From the NCBI GenBank assembly GCA_030649165.1, contig JAUSGG010000110.1:1-33390 (forward strand): a DNA stretch of 33,390 bases. Direction: 5' to 3'. The notes beneath the pieces were generated by a model. It was not told the origin of the DNA and ran no database searches. It saw only the letters and a list, made by a program, of their open reading frames with translations. The stretch is from Armatimonadota bacterium (lineage in GTDB: Bacteria; Armatimonadota; UBA5829; JAUSEB01). The position numbers and the translations under genes are program-made. Of this stretch, positions 1 through 7,839 are shown in pieces; positions within the stretch are counted from its first letter, which is position 1, and each line of letters begins with the position of its first letter.

Positions 1-46
1 AGCTTCGGGTCCCAACCCGGAAATCCCGAAACGGGGCGCTTTCTTG

Positions 47-137
47 GGAGCGGAGCGCCAGCGGAGTCGAGAAATCTGCTTTTGCTGTGGTAAGTTCCGG
101 AAAAAGCAGATTCCTCGTCGTTCCTCCTCGGAATGAC
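47..137. repeat. Dispersed repeat B, copy 1
   Basis: This copy shares a core with 7695-7774: AGCGGAGTCGAGAAATCTGC on the left arm and AAGCAGATTCCTCG followed by CGGAATGAC on the right arm. AATCTGCTT and AAGCAGATT can pair, so the element can fold into a hairpin with a variable middle. No coding capacity is visible. Confidence 0.65.
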
Positions 138-254
138 GTCCTCTGGGGCTTCTTTTGGTATACGTTCGGAATGACATTCCCGTAGAACTGAGATCTTACA
201 CAGTTCAGAAATGGGTGTATTACATTAGCGTGACAATTGAGGAATGCAGAGCGC

Positions 255-320
255 TTTCACCCTCACCCCATTCGCTTCGCTCAGGGCAGGCTCTAACCCT
301 CTCCCTCAAGGGAGAGGGGA
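255..320. repeat. Palindromic repeat A, copy 1
   Basis: The segment begins with TTTCACCCTCACCCCA and ends in a ten-base-pair hairpin, CCCTCTCCCT (297-306) with AGGGAGAGGG (309-318). The insert TTCGCTTCGCTCAGGGCAGG separates the two parts. Its orientation matches the copy at 23137-23172 and is opposite to the copies at 5434, 27901 and 32803. Confidence 0.65.
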
Positions 321-436
321 TTGCGCTCGTCGTCCCCCGACAGTGAGGAGCGAAGAGAGTCGTACTCACCAAGCCTGAACTCTTACCAAAGGCCGGCCGA
401 CATCTGGTGGGAGTTCAGGTTTACGGGAAGAATATA

Positions 437-509
437 CTTCGGGACTCATTTTTCGTCCCGAAGCGTGTGGCATGTGTGCGTACTTCGGGACGAAATGCGT
501 GTCCCGAAG
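437..509. repeat. Inverted doublet of identical REP-like hairpins
   Basis: Two nine-base-pair hairpins share the same stem, CTTCGGGAC/GTCCCGAAG, at 437-445/455-463 and at 483-491/501-509. Each has a nine-base loop. The first loop read on the minus strand (GAAAAATGA) resembles the second loop read on the plus strand (GAAATGCGT), so the two units are inverted copies of one another. This is the arrangement of paired bacterial REP elements. No T-run follows either hairpin. Confidence 0.6.
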
Positions 510-553
510 CATAGGTAACATGGCCTCGACGTGCCACAAACCTCCGCTTCAAA

Positions 554-582
554 CCTCCCCCTAACCCCTAAGAGGAGGGGGG
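554..582. repeat. Palindromic repeat A, copy 2 (short)
   Basis: CCTCCCCCTAACCCCTAAG is followed by AGGAGGGGGG, which can pair back to the left arm. It is the first half of the composite repeat seen in full at 5434-5510, 27901-28003 and 32803-32880. It sits just beyond the stop codon of the minus-strand DUF1854 gene. Confidence 0.6.
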
Positions 583-592
583 ACGGGCGGCG

Positions 593-1138
593 CTAAACTA
601 CGCTCTCGATCCAGGCGGCGTCTTCGGGGGCTATCTCGTCCATAATGACCTCGAAGCGGTTGCCGTCGGTGTCGGTGATGAAATAACGCCCGGGTCCATT
701 CTCGGAAAGGGCTTCGTGGAGGTTCTTTGTGATGACCGACCGGACGCCGCGGTCGGTCTCTACCTGCCACGTCATGCCGCCGTATCGCTGCTTAGTGCTG
801 AGTATCTTCCGGACGCGGGGCACGAAGTATCTCCGCTCCAAGAGCTCGTAAAGAATGGCCTGCGTTCCGGCGTCGAACTCCTTGAGGTCTTTCACGATGC
901 CTATCTCATCTTCCCCATCGCGAAGCGAGATATAGTTGTCCGGATGCGACAGCGGGTAGGTCCGAAAGGCGTAGACCTGGATGTAGCTGATCTCGTTCGG
1001 CAGCGTCAGGCGAATGACGCCGCCCTGCTCGAATATCTCGAAATCGCCCGGACTGAGGTAATGAACGTTTGCTGCCTCGTCCGCCGCCTTGTTGCGCTCC
1101 GCCGCAGATTCGTCCGAGGTGAGTCTCTCTTCCGTCAT
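593..1138 (-). CDS. DUF1854 family protein, partner of ABC exporter
   Basis: This 181-residue soluble protein has no signal peptide or membrane segment. The segments EIFEQGGVIRLTLPNEISYI, the central SLRDGEDEIGIVKDLKEF and RYFVPRVRKI, and the C-terminal RYFITDTDGNRFEV are typical of DUF1854. That family is usually found next to, or fused with, an ABC exporter in clusters linked to cyanophycin metabolism. Its own role is unknown. The ATG overlaps the TGA of the upstream ABC gene by four bases (ATGA), so the two are probably translationally coupled and the proteins are likely partners. No cyanophycin synthetase or cyanophycinase lies in the window, so the cyanophycin link rests only on family knowledge. 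Confidence 0.85.
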   Translation of the reverse strand: MTEERLTSDESAAERNKAADEAANVHYLSPGDFEIFEQGGVIRLTLPNEISYIQVYAFRTYPLSHPDNYISLRDGEDEIGIVKDLKEFDAGTQAILYELLERRYFVPRVRKILSTKQRYGGMTWQVETDRGVRSVITKNLHEALSENGPGRYFITDTDGNRFEVIMDEIAPEDAAWIESVV

Positions 1139-3366
1139 CCGTCCACCGCCTTGACTTTCGACAGCTCCATCTGCATTTCGACAAGCTTGAAATAGGGTCC
1201 TTTCGTGTCCATAAGCTCATCATGCGTTCCCGATTCGCTGATCTTGCCGTGCTCCAGAACGACCAGACGGTCGGCGTTCTTCAGGGTCGAGAGCCTGTGA
1301 GCGATGGCCAGCGTGGTGCGGTTCTTGACGAGCCTAGCCAAAGCCTCCTGGATTTGCTTCTCTGTTATGGTATCGACGGAGCTTGTCGCTTCGTCGAGGA
1401 TCAGTATTTTCGGGTCGTGCAGAATGGCCCTGGCGATGGCGACTCTCTGCCGCTCGCCGGCGGAAAGCCCCTGTCCTCTCTCACCGACGCGGGTTTCGTA
1501 GCCATCGGGGAAATTCACAACGAAATCGTGAGCGTTCGCCGCCTTGGCAGCGCGGATTATCTCCTCGATGGTCGCTTCGGGCTTGGAATAGGCGATGTTC
1601 TCGGTGATCGTGCCTACAAACAGGTAAGGCTCCTGCGGGACCACCCCGATCTGCTGCCTCAGGTCGCTGAGCCTGATATCCTTGATATTGACCCCGTCTA
1701 TGAGCAGTTCGCCTTCCTGGGCAGTGTAGAACCGGCAGACCAGGTTGATCATGGTGGATTTGCCGGCGCCGGAATGGCCGACCAGACCGATCATCTCGCC
1801 CTGCGCGACGTCAAGGTTGATCTCGTGCAGGACGTGATTGTACCGGTCATAGCCGAAGCTGATGTCCCTGAATTCGAGGCGCCCCTTTATATCCGGCATC
1901 GTCACGGCCTTCCGCACATCGGGCTCCTCGGGAAGCGTATCCAGGATTTCGAAGACTCGTTCCGCGGCGGCAAATACCCTTCCGAGCCAGTCGCTCATAC
2001 GGACCACTATCTGCATCGGATAAACCGTCATCGCCGCGAAACCCAGCATCTGCATCAACTTGCCCAGCGTCATCTGGTGATCGAGCACCTGCATGCCGCC
2101 GAACCACCAGACAAGAAATGCGCCTGATCCCATTATGAAGGAATATGTGGGTATGAGCGTAGCCCACGTGGCTTCCGCTTCGGCGGCCGCAACCATTAGG
2201 CCGCGGCTTGTCCGCGCCAGGCGAGCCGCTTCTTGCCTCTCCTGGGCAAAGGCTTTGACGGTGCGCACGCCGGACAGAGAGTCGTTGAGCACCGCGCTGA
2301 ATCTGCTGCGGCGATGCCACAGTCTGCCGTAAACCCGCCTGAGTCCTCCCACTACTTTGAATGTGAAAAGTGTTATGATCGGCGCGGGAATGAGGGCCAC
2401 CAGGCCAAGCTTCCAGTTCAGATAAAGCATCATTGCCAAACCGCCGGCCAACTGAATGCTCTGGCTGATGAACAGGTAGATGTCGTCCGTGAGAAACCGC
2501 TGCAGCTCGGCGGTGTCCTGGCTGATCCTGGCCATTACGGCGCCGGTCTGCCTCTTATCAAAATAGGAAAGCGACAGCTTCTCTATGTGCTCGCACAGAT
2601 CCATCCTTATGGCGTGGGTGATCTTCGCGCCCATCCACGCTCCGATGCGCCCCTGGATGATAGAAAGACACGACGACACGGCCGACGCGCCCGCGAGGCC
2701 AAGCACAAGTAGTGTCAGCATTCGCGAAGCCCCAGGAGGCGGAGTTCCCTGGCCAACTCGCAGGACTCCGTCAACCAGCGGCCCAATCAGGTAGGGCGGC
2801 GTCAGTCCGAGTATCACAGCCAGAAGAAGAAGCGTGAGAACAATCGCTCCTGTGACGCGGTGCGGCCTGGTGTAAGCGAGGAGGCGGACAATAACCTGCC
2901 GCTTTTTCACGCAGTTCGGGCAAACGTTGGAGCCCTGCTCCAGCGGGAAATCGCACTTGGGACAGCGTCTTGGCAGCGCTTCGGGGTCGGGTTTCGGCTC
3001 TTCGCCCTTCGCCAGCGCCTCCAACTGCTTTGCGGCAGCGGCTAGTTTGCGCGCGTGGGCGTTGGAGTATCTTGCCAGGCAGACGCGATGACCGTCTACC
3101 TCGGCGGTCAGAAAGCCGTTTCCCACCTGACCTTCGCTGTTGATGTCCTTCAGCGACGACAACGGGTAATCGTACAGAACACTTACCTCGCCGTCGCGAC
3201 CGCCGAGACCCAGCACGCGCTGCCCGGTGACGAGCAGCCAGGACTCCGTCAGTTTCCCTTCGCTGTCAAGATCGAAGCTTACAGCAATCCTGGCGTCGCC
3301 GTCGCCATCCGACAGACGGCGCAGCTCGTCCTGTATGTCCTGTGGGATTTCTTCTTTAACCAGCAC
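1135..3366 (-). CDS. ABC exporter, fused membrane and ATPase domains, with zinc ribbon
   Basis: This 743-residue half-transporter would act as a homodimer in the inner membrane. Residues 1-120 form a soluble domain that I do not recognise. Residues 135-152 are a zinc ribbon (CPKC and CPNC). A six-helix exporter domain spans about 165-470 and the ATPase about 497-735. Walker A is GHSGAGKS (530-537), the Q-loop VPQEP (576-580), the signature LSAGE (634-638, a variant of LSGGQ), Walker B ILILDEA (654-660) and the H-loop His690, so the ATPase looks intact. The start is GTG, chosen because AAAGGTG lies seven bases upstream. The gene overlaps the DUF1854 gene by four bases. Exporters paired with DUF1854 are annotated as cyanophycin-associated; the substrate is unknown. 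Confidence 0.9.
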   Translation of the reverse strand: MLVKEEIPQDIQDELRRLSDGDGDARIAVSFDLDSEGKLTESWLLVTGQRVLGLGGRDGEVSVLYDYPLSSLKDINSEGQVGNGFLTAEVDGHRVCLARYSNAHARKLAAAAKQLEALAKGEEPKPDPEALPRRCPKCDFPLEQGSNVCPNCVKKRQVIVRLLAYTRPHRVTGAIVLTLLLLAVILGLTPPYLIGPLVDGVLRVGQGTPPPGASRMLTLLVLGLAGASAVSSCLSIIQGRIGAWMGAKITHAIRMDLCEHIEKLSLSYFDKRQTGAVMARISQDTAELQRFLTDDIYLFISQSIQLAGGLAMMLYLNWKLGLVALIPAPIITLFTFKVVGGLRRVYGRLWHRRSRFSAVLNDSLSGVRTVKAFAQERQEAARLARTSRGLMVAAAEAEATWATLIPTYSFIMGSGAFLVWWFGGMQVLDHQMTLGKLMQMLGFAAMTVYPMQIVVRMSDWLGRVFAAAERVFEILDTLPEEPDVRKAVTMPDIKGRLEFRDISFGYDRYNHVLHEINLDVAQGEMIGLVGHSGAGKSTMINLVCRFYTAQEGELLIDGVNIKDIRLSDLRQQIGVVPQEPYLFVGTITENIAYSKPEATIEEIIRAAKAANAHDFVVNFPDGYETRVGERGQGLSAGERQRVAIARAILHDPKILILDEATSSVDTITEKQIQEALARLVKNRTTLAIAHRLSTLKNADRLVVLEHGKISESGTHDELMDTKGPYFKLVEMQMELSKVKAVDG

Positions 3367-3720
3367 AGAGCCTCACCTTTCGCTTTCACACTACGGGGCA
3401 TCCCCGGCCCATGACCATGACTACCCAAATACGGGGGAAGTTCATATAGGCGGGCGTTGCGGACACACAAGACATGGTTCCGCGGCGGGCGTCCTGCATC
3501 CTGCCCTTATCCGAGAAGTGAACGTGCGCCGCTGAGGCTATATCATGTCTGGAAGCTCTCACCCTCACCCCAACCCGATTTAGAGATTAGAAGTTAGAAG
3601 TTGGAAGTTGGATGCCCGTTTCGACTCCTTCGACTCTCTACTCCATCACACAGGAATCCGCGGCGCGCCGGTAGAAGCGTAATACTGACTTGATTGATCC
3701 TTGAGCAGGAGACGAGAACA
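3367..3720. other. Intergenic region between divergent ABC and MFS genes
   Basis: These 354 bases separate the minus-strand ABC gene from the plus-strand transporter gene and should hold both promoters. I could not identify a convincing -35/-10 pair for either. The stretch carries a truncated piece of repeat A (CTCTCACCCTCACCCCAACC, about 3557-3576) and a tandem heptamer at 3587-3612. No gene is supported. Confidence 0.5.
3587..3612. repeat. Tandem heptamer repeat
   Basis: TTAGAAG occurs twice, followed by TTGGAAG and a partial TTGGA, giving about 3.7 units of seven bases. It directly follows the truncated repeat A segment and lies about 110 bases upstream of the transporter gene. No function is evident. 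Confidence 0.6.
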
Positions 3721-5019
3721 ATGAGCATACGCTGGCGATTGAGCCTGATGATGTTTTTGCAGTACGCGATCTGGGGCGCGTGGGCGCCTGTGTTGGGCGC
3801 ATATCTGGAAGGCGCTCTCAATGTGCGGGGAGTGCCGGTAGGCGTGATCTTCAGTCTGCTGCCGCTTGCGACCATCGTCTCACCGTTCATCTTTGGGCAG
3901 GTGGCCGACCGCTGGTTTGCGACCGAGCGCGTCATGGCCGTGCTGCACGTACTGGCGGGAATCTCCATGCTGTGGATGTCGATGCAAACGAGTTTCTCCG
4001 GAATGGTCTGGCTGATGGCGGCATTCTCTCTTTTCTACGCGCCGACGCTGGCCTTGTCCAACTCGATATGCTTCAGCCACATGAAGAACTCTGAAAAGGA
4101 GTTCGGCGGCATCCGCGTCTGGGGGACGATCGGATGGATAACGGCGGGATGGGTACTCGCGTCGGTCCGTGGCGGATTCGGCCAGTTGCCTACCGCGGGA
4201 GCGTGGAACGCGCTGTCGGCCGTTATGGGAACAGTGGACGTCGTTCTAAAACCCTTTGCGGCAGGAGTGCATGCCGTGATGACCTGGACGGGCGGCAAAG
4301 CGGACCTTCTTACGCTTTCGGGACTGGCCGCCGTTATCCTTGGGTTGTTCAGCCTGGCCCTTCCTCACACTCCGCCTAAGAAGGAGGCCGCAAAACCTCT
4401 TGCGTTCCTCGAAGCCCTGAAGCTGTTCAAAGACAGGAACTTTGCGGTGTTCATGATCATCTCGTTTGTAGTGGGGACCGAGCTGGAGTTCTACTATATA
4501 CTCACGTCCCCATTCCTTCTGCATCTTGGGGTCCAGGGCTCGATTTTGCCGTGGGTGATGACCATCGCGCAGTTCGCCGAGATCGTCGTTATGGCTGTCT
4601 TGCTGCCGATGCTTCTGCCCCGTCTGGGCGCGCGCAAAATGCTGGCGATTGGGGCCATAGCGTGGCCCATCCGTTATGCCGTTTTTGCCCTCTTGCCGAT
4701 CAAAGGGCTGGTTATCGCCTCACTGGCGCTGCACGGCTTCTGCTACGTGTTCTTCTTTGTGGTCGGGTTCATCTACGTGGACACTGTCGCCCCAAAAGAC
4801 ATAAGGGCTTCGGCCCAAAGCCTTATGGCCCTCGTGGTACTCGGATTGGGAAGGTATCTCGGCAGTCTCTTTGCCGGGAAGGTCGAGGGGCTCTTCACGG
4901 TTGCGAATATGACGAATTGGCAAAACGTATTTCTGGTCCCATGCTTCCTGACCGTGGTGTGCGCGCTCGCGTTCCTGCTGGCGTTCAGAGAGCCGAAGAG
5001 ACGGGGCGCGGAGGTCTAG
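3721..5019 (+). CDS. Nucleoside:H+ symporter-like MFS transporter
   Basis: This 432-residue polytopic protein has about twelve hydrophobic helices. The start LSLMMFLQYAIWGAWAPVLG and the later GGIRVWGTIGWITAGWVLA are typical of the NupG/XapB nucleoside:proton symporter family of the major facilitator superfamily. It would import nucleosides across the inner membrane. A loop of about 45 residues after helix 5 (around LPTAGAWNALSAV to TGGKAD) is longer than in E. coli NupG. The ATG at 3721 is preferred over an in-frame TTG at 3694 because AGGAGA lies eight bases before it. The gene stands alone on the plus strand and converges with the GGDEF gene. The exact substrate cannot be read from sequence. 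Confidence 0.85.
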   Translation: MSIRWRLSLMMFLQYAIWGAWAPVLGAYLEGALNVRGVPVGVIFSLLPLATIVSPFIFGQVADRWFATERVMAVLHVLAGISMLWMSMQTSFSGMVWLMAAFSLFYAPTLALSNSICFSHMKNSEKEFGGIRVWGTIGWITAGWVLASVRGGFGQLPTAGAWNALSAVMGTVDVVLKPFAAGVHAVMTWTGGKADLLTLSGLAAVILGLFSLALPHTPPKKEAAKPLAFLEALKLFKDRNFAVFMIISFVVGTELEFYYILTSPFLLHLGVQGSILPWVMTIAQFAEIVVMAVLLPMLLPRLGARKMLAIGAIAWPIRYAVFALLPIKGLVIASLALHGFCYVFFFVVGFIYVDTVAPKDIRASAQSLMALVVLGLGRYLGSLFAGKVEGLFTVANMTNWQNVFLVPCFLTVVCALAFLLAFREPKRRGAEV

Positions 5020-5033
5020 CTCAGCGGGTTCGG

Positions 5034-5060
5034 TGTTTCGGGATTTCCAATCCCGAAACA
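5034..5060. repeat. Perfect ten-base-pair hairpin after MFS gene
   Basis: TGTTTCGGGA (5034-5043) and TCCCGAAACA (5051-5060) are perfect inverted repeats around a seven-base loop, starting 14 bases after the transporter stop codon. There is no T-run. The element shares AATCCCGAAAC with bases 24-34 at the left edge of the window, which points to a dispersed palindrome rather than a true terminator, though it could stabilise the mRNA 3' end. Confidence 0.6.
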
Positions 5061-5433
5061 GTGCGCGCGACGTGTTATGGATTTCCGCAAATCGAGGCTA
5101 TGTCTGCACGCCCGTGGGTTCGGGAATTGAAGTCGGATTGCCGAGCAGACATCCTACTGACGGGCGAAGCAAGCCGCGGAAGAAGTGGGACCACTGCAGG
5201 TTTCGCCTGCAATTGCAGCAGACACCATGTCCCTTCTGATTTATCGATCCACACCAGAAGCATTTAATCATTCTCAGGCGCCCCTTCCGGCTGCTGAAGA
5301 TGTCGCGCCCGTTGTAGCGACGAGCGCGAGACTACCATACAAAAGCGCTGCAAGAATCGTGCCATTCCGGCATATTGCGGGATGGATGTGGAATCTCCGG
5401 CTAGCGGGCGTTCGATAAAGTGGAAACACAGTC

Positions 5434-5510
5434 TCAACCTCCCCCTAACCCCCTCCTAACAGGAGGGGGAACTCCCTCTCCTTTTAGGAGAGGGTTGGGG
5501 TGAGGTCTTC
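5434..5510. repeat. Composite palindromic repeat A, copy 4
   Basis: Two palindromes lie in tandem: CCTCC...CTCCTAACAGGAGGGGG and then CCCTCTCCTTTTAGGAGAGGG, followed by TTGGGGTGAGGTC. The same order and orientation recur at 27901-28003 and 32803-32880. Confidence 0.75.
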
Positions 5511-5623
5511 ATGATCGGCTTATCCGATGCCGGCTAGTCCCGCGAATCCACGCACGAGTTCTGTTTCGGGCGTCATTGCAAATAACGCCCGATCGACGGT
5601 TTACCCGAAAGCAGACCAAAAGC

Positions 5624-5660
5624 AAACCGCCGGGCAGAATCACTGTCCCGGCGGTTTTTT
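5624..5660 (+). terminator. Intrinsic terminator
   Basis: AAACCGCCGGG (5624-5634) pairs perfectly with CCCGGCGGTTT (5647-5657) around a 12-base loop, and six T residues end the structure at 5660. It is a textbook terminator on the plus strand. On the minus strand it lies 23 bases beyond the GGDEF/HD-GYP stop and is followed by TTTGCTTTT, so it may work in both directions. The plus-strand gene it would serve ends about 600 bases upstream. Confidence 0.75.
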
Positions 5661-5682
5661 GCGTCAGTCCAGTCAATGGGCA

Positions 5683-7557
5683 TCAGGCGGCCAGTTGGTT
5701 GGGATCTTCCGCCTTAAGAATCGTTACGAATGCTTTGACGACTTCCGGGTCGAACTGTTTACCGGTACAGCGCTCCAGTTCCGCCATCGCGGCCTCCGGC
5801 GTGAGTTTCGCCCTGTGGGGTCTGTCAGCGGTCATCGAGCAATACGCGTCAACCACCGCAATAACCCTGGCCACCAGAGGGATTTCTTCACCTGCCAGTC
5901 CGAATGGATATCCACTGCCGTCGTAATTCTCGTGGTGGTGCAGTATGCCGGGCAACATCGACTTCATCCCCGGAGACTTCTCTACTATGGCGTGGCCGAG
6001 CGTTGGGTGACTGGAGACGATTTCGCGGTCTTCCGGCGTCAGCGGCTCCGGTTTTACGAGGATCCCATCAGGGAGCGCTAGCTGTCCGATGTCTCTCAGC
6101 AAGCTCGCGAGACGAACGCTATCGCACTCTTCCGTGGGCATCCCCAACGCCTCCGCCAACTTGGCTGCGTGAGAAGCGACCGCCTTTCCGTGACCAGTCA
6201 TGAAGTGATGCTTGGCGTCGATCGCGCTTGCCAGGGCTTCGACGGTGCGGATGTCGGTGGCGCGCAGTAGCACGTGCACTCTGTAGGGATCTCCCGCGGG
6301 GTTGTCGCGCAACTGCTGCTCGAACCGGCACGTCTTGTTTCGACCGGTGGATTTCGCCCGATACAGCGCCATGTCGGCGGCCATGATCAGACCTTCGCGT
6401 TCGATGCTGTGCAGCGGATACTGGCCAACGCCAACGCTTATCGTCAGCGGAACGGTCTCCTGATCTTTGCCATAGAAGCAGTGCCGCTGAACCGCCAATC
6501 GGAGCCTCTCGCCGGCAGCGAACGCGTCTTCCACGTCGGTCTCGGGCAGAATGACCGAGAACTCCTCGCCGCCATACCGAGCGACTACGTCCATGTCTCT
6601 CACTTCGGCCTTCATGATCTTGGCCAACTCCCGAAGAGCCTTGTCCCCGCTCGGATGGCCGTGCCAGTCGTTGAAGTTCTTGAAATGGTCGATGTCGATC
6701 ATCAATATCGACAAGACGTGCTTATACCTTGCGGCCCTGCTGAGTTCGGCAGTCAGACGCTCCTGGAAATACCTGTGGTTGTAGAGGTCGGTTAGACTGT
6801 CCGTATTCGCGCGCTGAATCAGTTTCTCCTGACTTTCGCGCAGCGCGCTCATCATGCAGTTGAAAGCATGCGACAGCTCTCCCACCTCGTCGCCCGAATC
6901 CTCCGAAACCGTGCGGCTAAGGTCGCCATGCGCAACAGCCCTTGCGGTTTCTATGAGTTTCCTGAGCTGTCGGCTGATGCTGCGCGCTAAGAGTAGAGCG
7001 CCGACTATGCCGACCAGAAACGCAACGGCGAACACGACCAGAATATTCGTCTGCATCTCTTCGATGGCGCTGTTGACGCGGTTCAGAGAAAAGCCGACCG
7101 ATACCAGCCCTGATCTTCCGCTTGCCATACGAATGGGAAGAGTCGTTCGATAGACGTTGTTGACGACGTCCTCATAACCGGTCACGAAACCGGCTATTCT
7201 TCTGGCTTTCTGGACCAGGGGCGCGCGGGCGGGGTGATGCTCGGAACGTTGAGACCGCGCGAGCAGCGGCTTGCCCGTCTCGTCACTGACGACGATGTAC
7301 TCGATGTCGAGGGCGGTGTCGTTCAGATCATCGAGGATTCGTTGGCCGACCGAGGCGCCGTTGTGCGAAACAACGGGTTCGGACGCGACCGCGACAGCGC
7401 GGGCAAGAGCCTCGAAAGCCTGACGCTGCTGTTCTAAAAGGGCCGCCTTCTGCTGGCCCATCGCGTAGTGACCTACTCCGAGCAACACGGCGAATAGCAG
7501 ACCGATAGTCATGACACAGAGCTTGGCTTCCAAGCTCGTCCTGTGTTTCTTATGCAT
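5683..7557 (-). CDS. Membrane GGDEF + HD-GYP cyclic-di-GMP protein
   Basis: This 624-residue inner-membrane signalling protein has helix 1 at about 13-33, a periplasmic sensor domain (35-170), helix 2 at about 171-192, HAMP (190-245), GGDEF (about 252-412) and HD-GYP (about 440-612). The GGDEF active site is GGEEF (329-333). An inhibitory I-site RDMD (320-323) lies exactly five residues before it, so cyclic-di-GMP synthesis with product inhibition is expected. The HD-GYP domain keeps HHENYDGSGYP (541-551), but the HD histidine is Arg488 (RDIGQ instead of HDIGK), which removes a metal ligand. The ATG at 7557 is chosen over a TTG at 7575 because GGAG lies ten bases upstream. The protein may be a synthase with an impaired or sensory phosphodiesterase domain. 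Confidence 0.92.
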   Translation of the reverse strand: MHKKHRTSLEAKLCVMTIGLLFAVLLGVGHYAMGQQKAALLEQQRQAFEALARAVAVASEPVVSHNGASVGQRILDDLNDTALDIEYIVVSDETGKPLLARSQRSEHHPARAPLVQKARRIAGFVTGYEDVVNNVYRTTLPIRMASGRSGLVSVGFSLNRVNSAIEEMQTNILVVFAVAFLVGIVGALLLARSISRQLRKLIETARAVAHGDLSRTVSEDSGDEVGELSHAFNCMMSALRESQEKLIQRANTDSLTDLYNHRYFQERLTAELSRAARYKHVLSILMIDIDHFKNFNDWHGHPSGDKALRELAKIMKAEVRDMDVVARYGGEEFSVILPETDVEDAFAAGERLRLAVQRHCFYGKDQETVPLTISVGVGQYPLHSIEREGLIMAADMALYRAKSTGRNKTCRFEQQLRDNPAGDPYRVHVLLRATDIRTVEALASAIDAKHHFMTGHGKAVASHAAKLAEALGMPTEECDSVRLASLLRDIGQLALPDGILVKPEPLTPEDREIVSSHPTLGHAIVEKSPGMKSMLPGILHHHENYDGSGYPFGLAGEEIPLVARVIAVVDAYCSMTADRPHRAKLTPEAAMAELERCTGKQFDPEVVKAFVTILKAEDPNQLAA

Positions 7558-7573
7558 ATTAGATGTACTCCAC

Positions 7574-7632
7574 AAAAACGCCAGTTTATAACAGCGCTAA
7601 ATATCGCTATCGCCATATATATCGGCGTTTTT
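7574..7632. promoter_or_regulatory. Inverted repeat upstream of GGDEF gene
   Basis: AAAAACGCC (7574-7582) and GGCGTTTTT (7624-7632) are perfect nine-base inverted repeats flanking 41 AT-rich bases, immediately upstream of the GGDEF start. The region could carry the promoter and an operator, or fold as a leader hairpin. No confident -35/-10 pair was found. Confidence 0.35.
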
Positions 7633-7694
7633 CGGAGCGTGGATTAGGGGGCAAGAGTTCAGGAGTAGGAAGTACAGCCGGTGAATGTCATCTC

Positions 7695-7774
7695 CAGCGG
7701 AGCGCTAGCGGAGTCGAGAAATCTGCTTCCGTAAAGTGGTCGGAAAAAGCAGATTCCTCGTTCCTCGGAATGAC
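7695..7774. repeat. Dispersed repeat B, copy 2
   Basis: It shares with 47-137 the blocks GGAGTCGAGAAATCTGCTT and GGAAAAAGCAGATTCCTCG, followed by CGGAATGAC. AAATCTGCTT and AAGCAGATT are inverted. It lies between the end of the six-gene membrane operon and the start of the GGDEF gene. Confidence 0.65.
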
Positions 7775-7839
7775 GCTGCCCGGCAGGTACTCACCATTCC
7801 CGAACTGTTACTTGGTGAGACGGGGTATTGTGTGGACGG

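Larger units (their letters stand above)
1..592. other. Gene-free left edge with repeats
   Basis: I see no credible gene here. The stretch is a patchwork of short palindromic repeats: a sequence ending in AAATCCCGAAAC near 20-34, one copy of the AATCTGCTT repeat (47-137), two members of the CCTCTCC/GGAGAGG family (255-320 and 554-582), and a pair of inverted hairpins (437-509). Short open frames in this stretch run straight through the repeats, have no ribosome binding site and resemble no protein family. The stretch lies downstream of the minus-strand DUF1854 gene, so it may hold that transcript's end, but no hairpin with a clear T-run is present. Confidence 0.6.
5020..5682. other. Gene-free convergent region
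   Basis: These 663 bases lie between two convergent genes. They hold a ten-base-pair hairpin just after the transporter stop (5034-5060), a composite repeat A (5434-5510) and a strong terminator (5624-5660). Short open frames in the stretch show no family resemblance and no ribosome binding site. Confidence 0.55.

Noticed and set aside
1222-2127. A 301-codon plus-strand open frame opposite the ABC exporter
   Set aside because: The minus strand encodes intact Walker A, Walker B and signature motifs here. The plus-strand frame has no family features.
5034-5060. Hairpin after the MFS gene as its terminator
   Set aside because: The stem is perfect but no T-run follows, and related sequence occurs at the left edge of the window, so a dispersed palindrome is more likely. 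The true terminator candidate is at 5624-5660.
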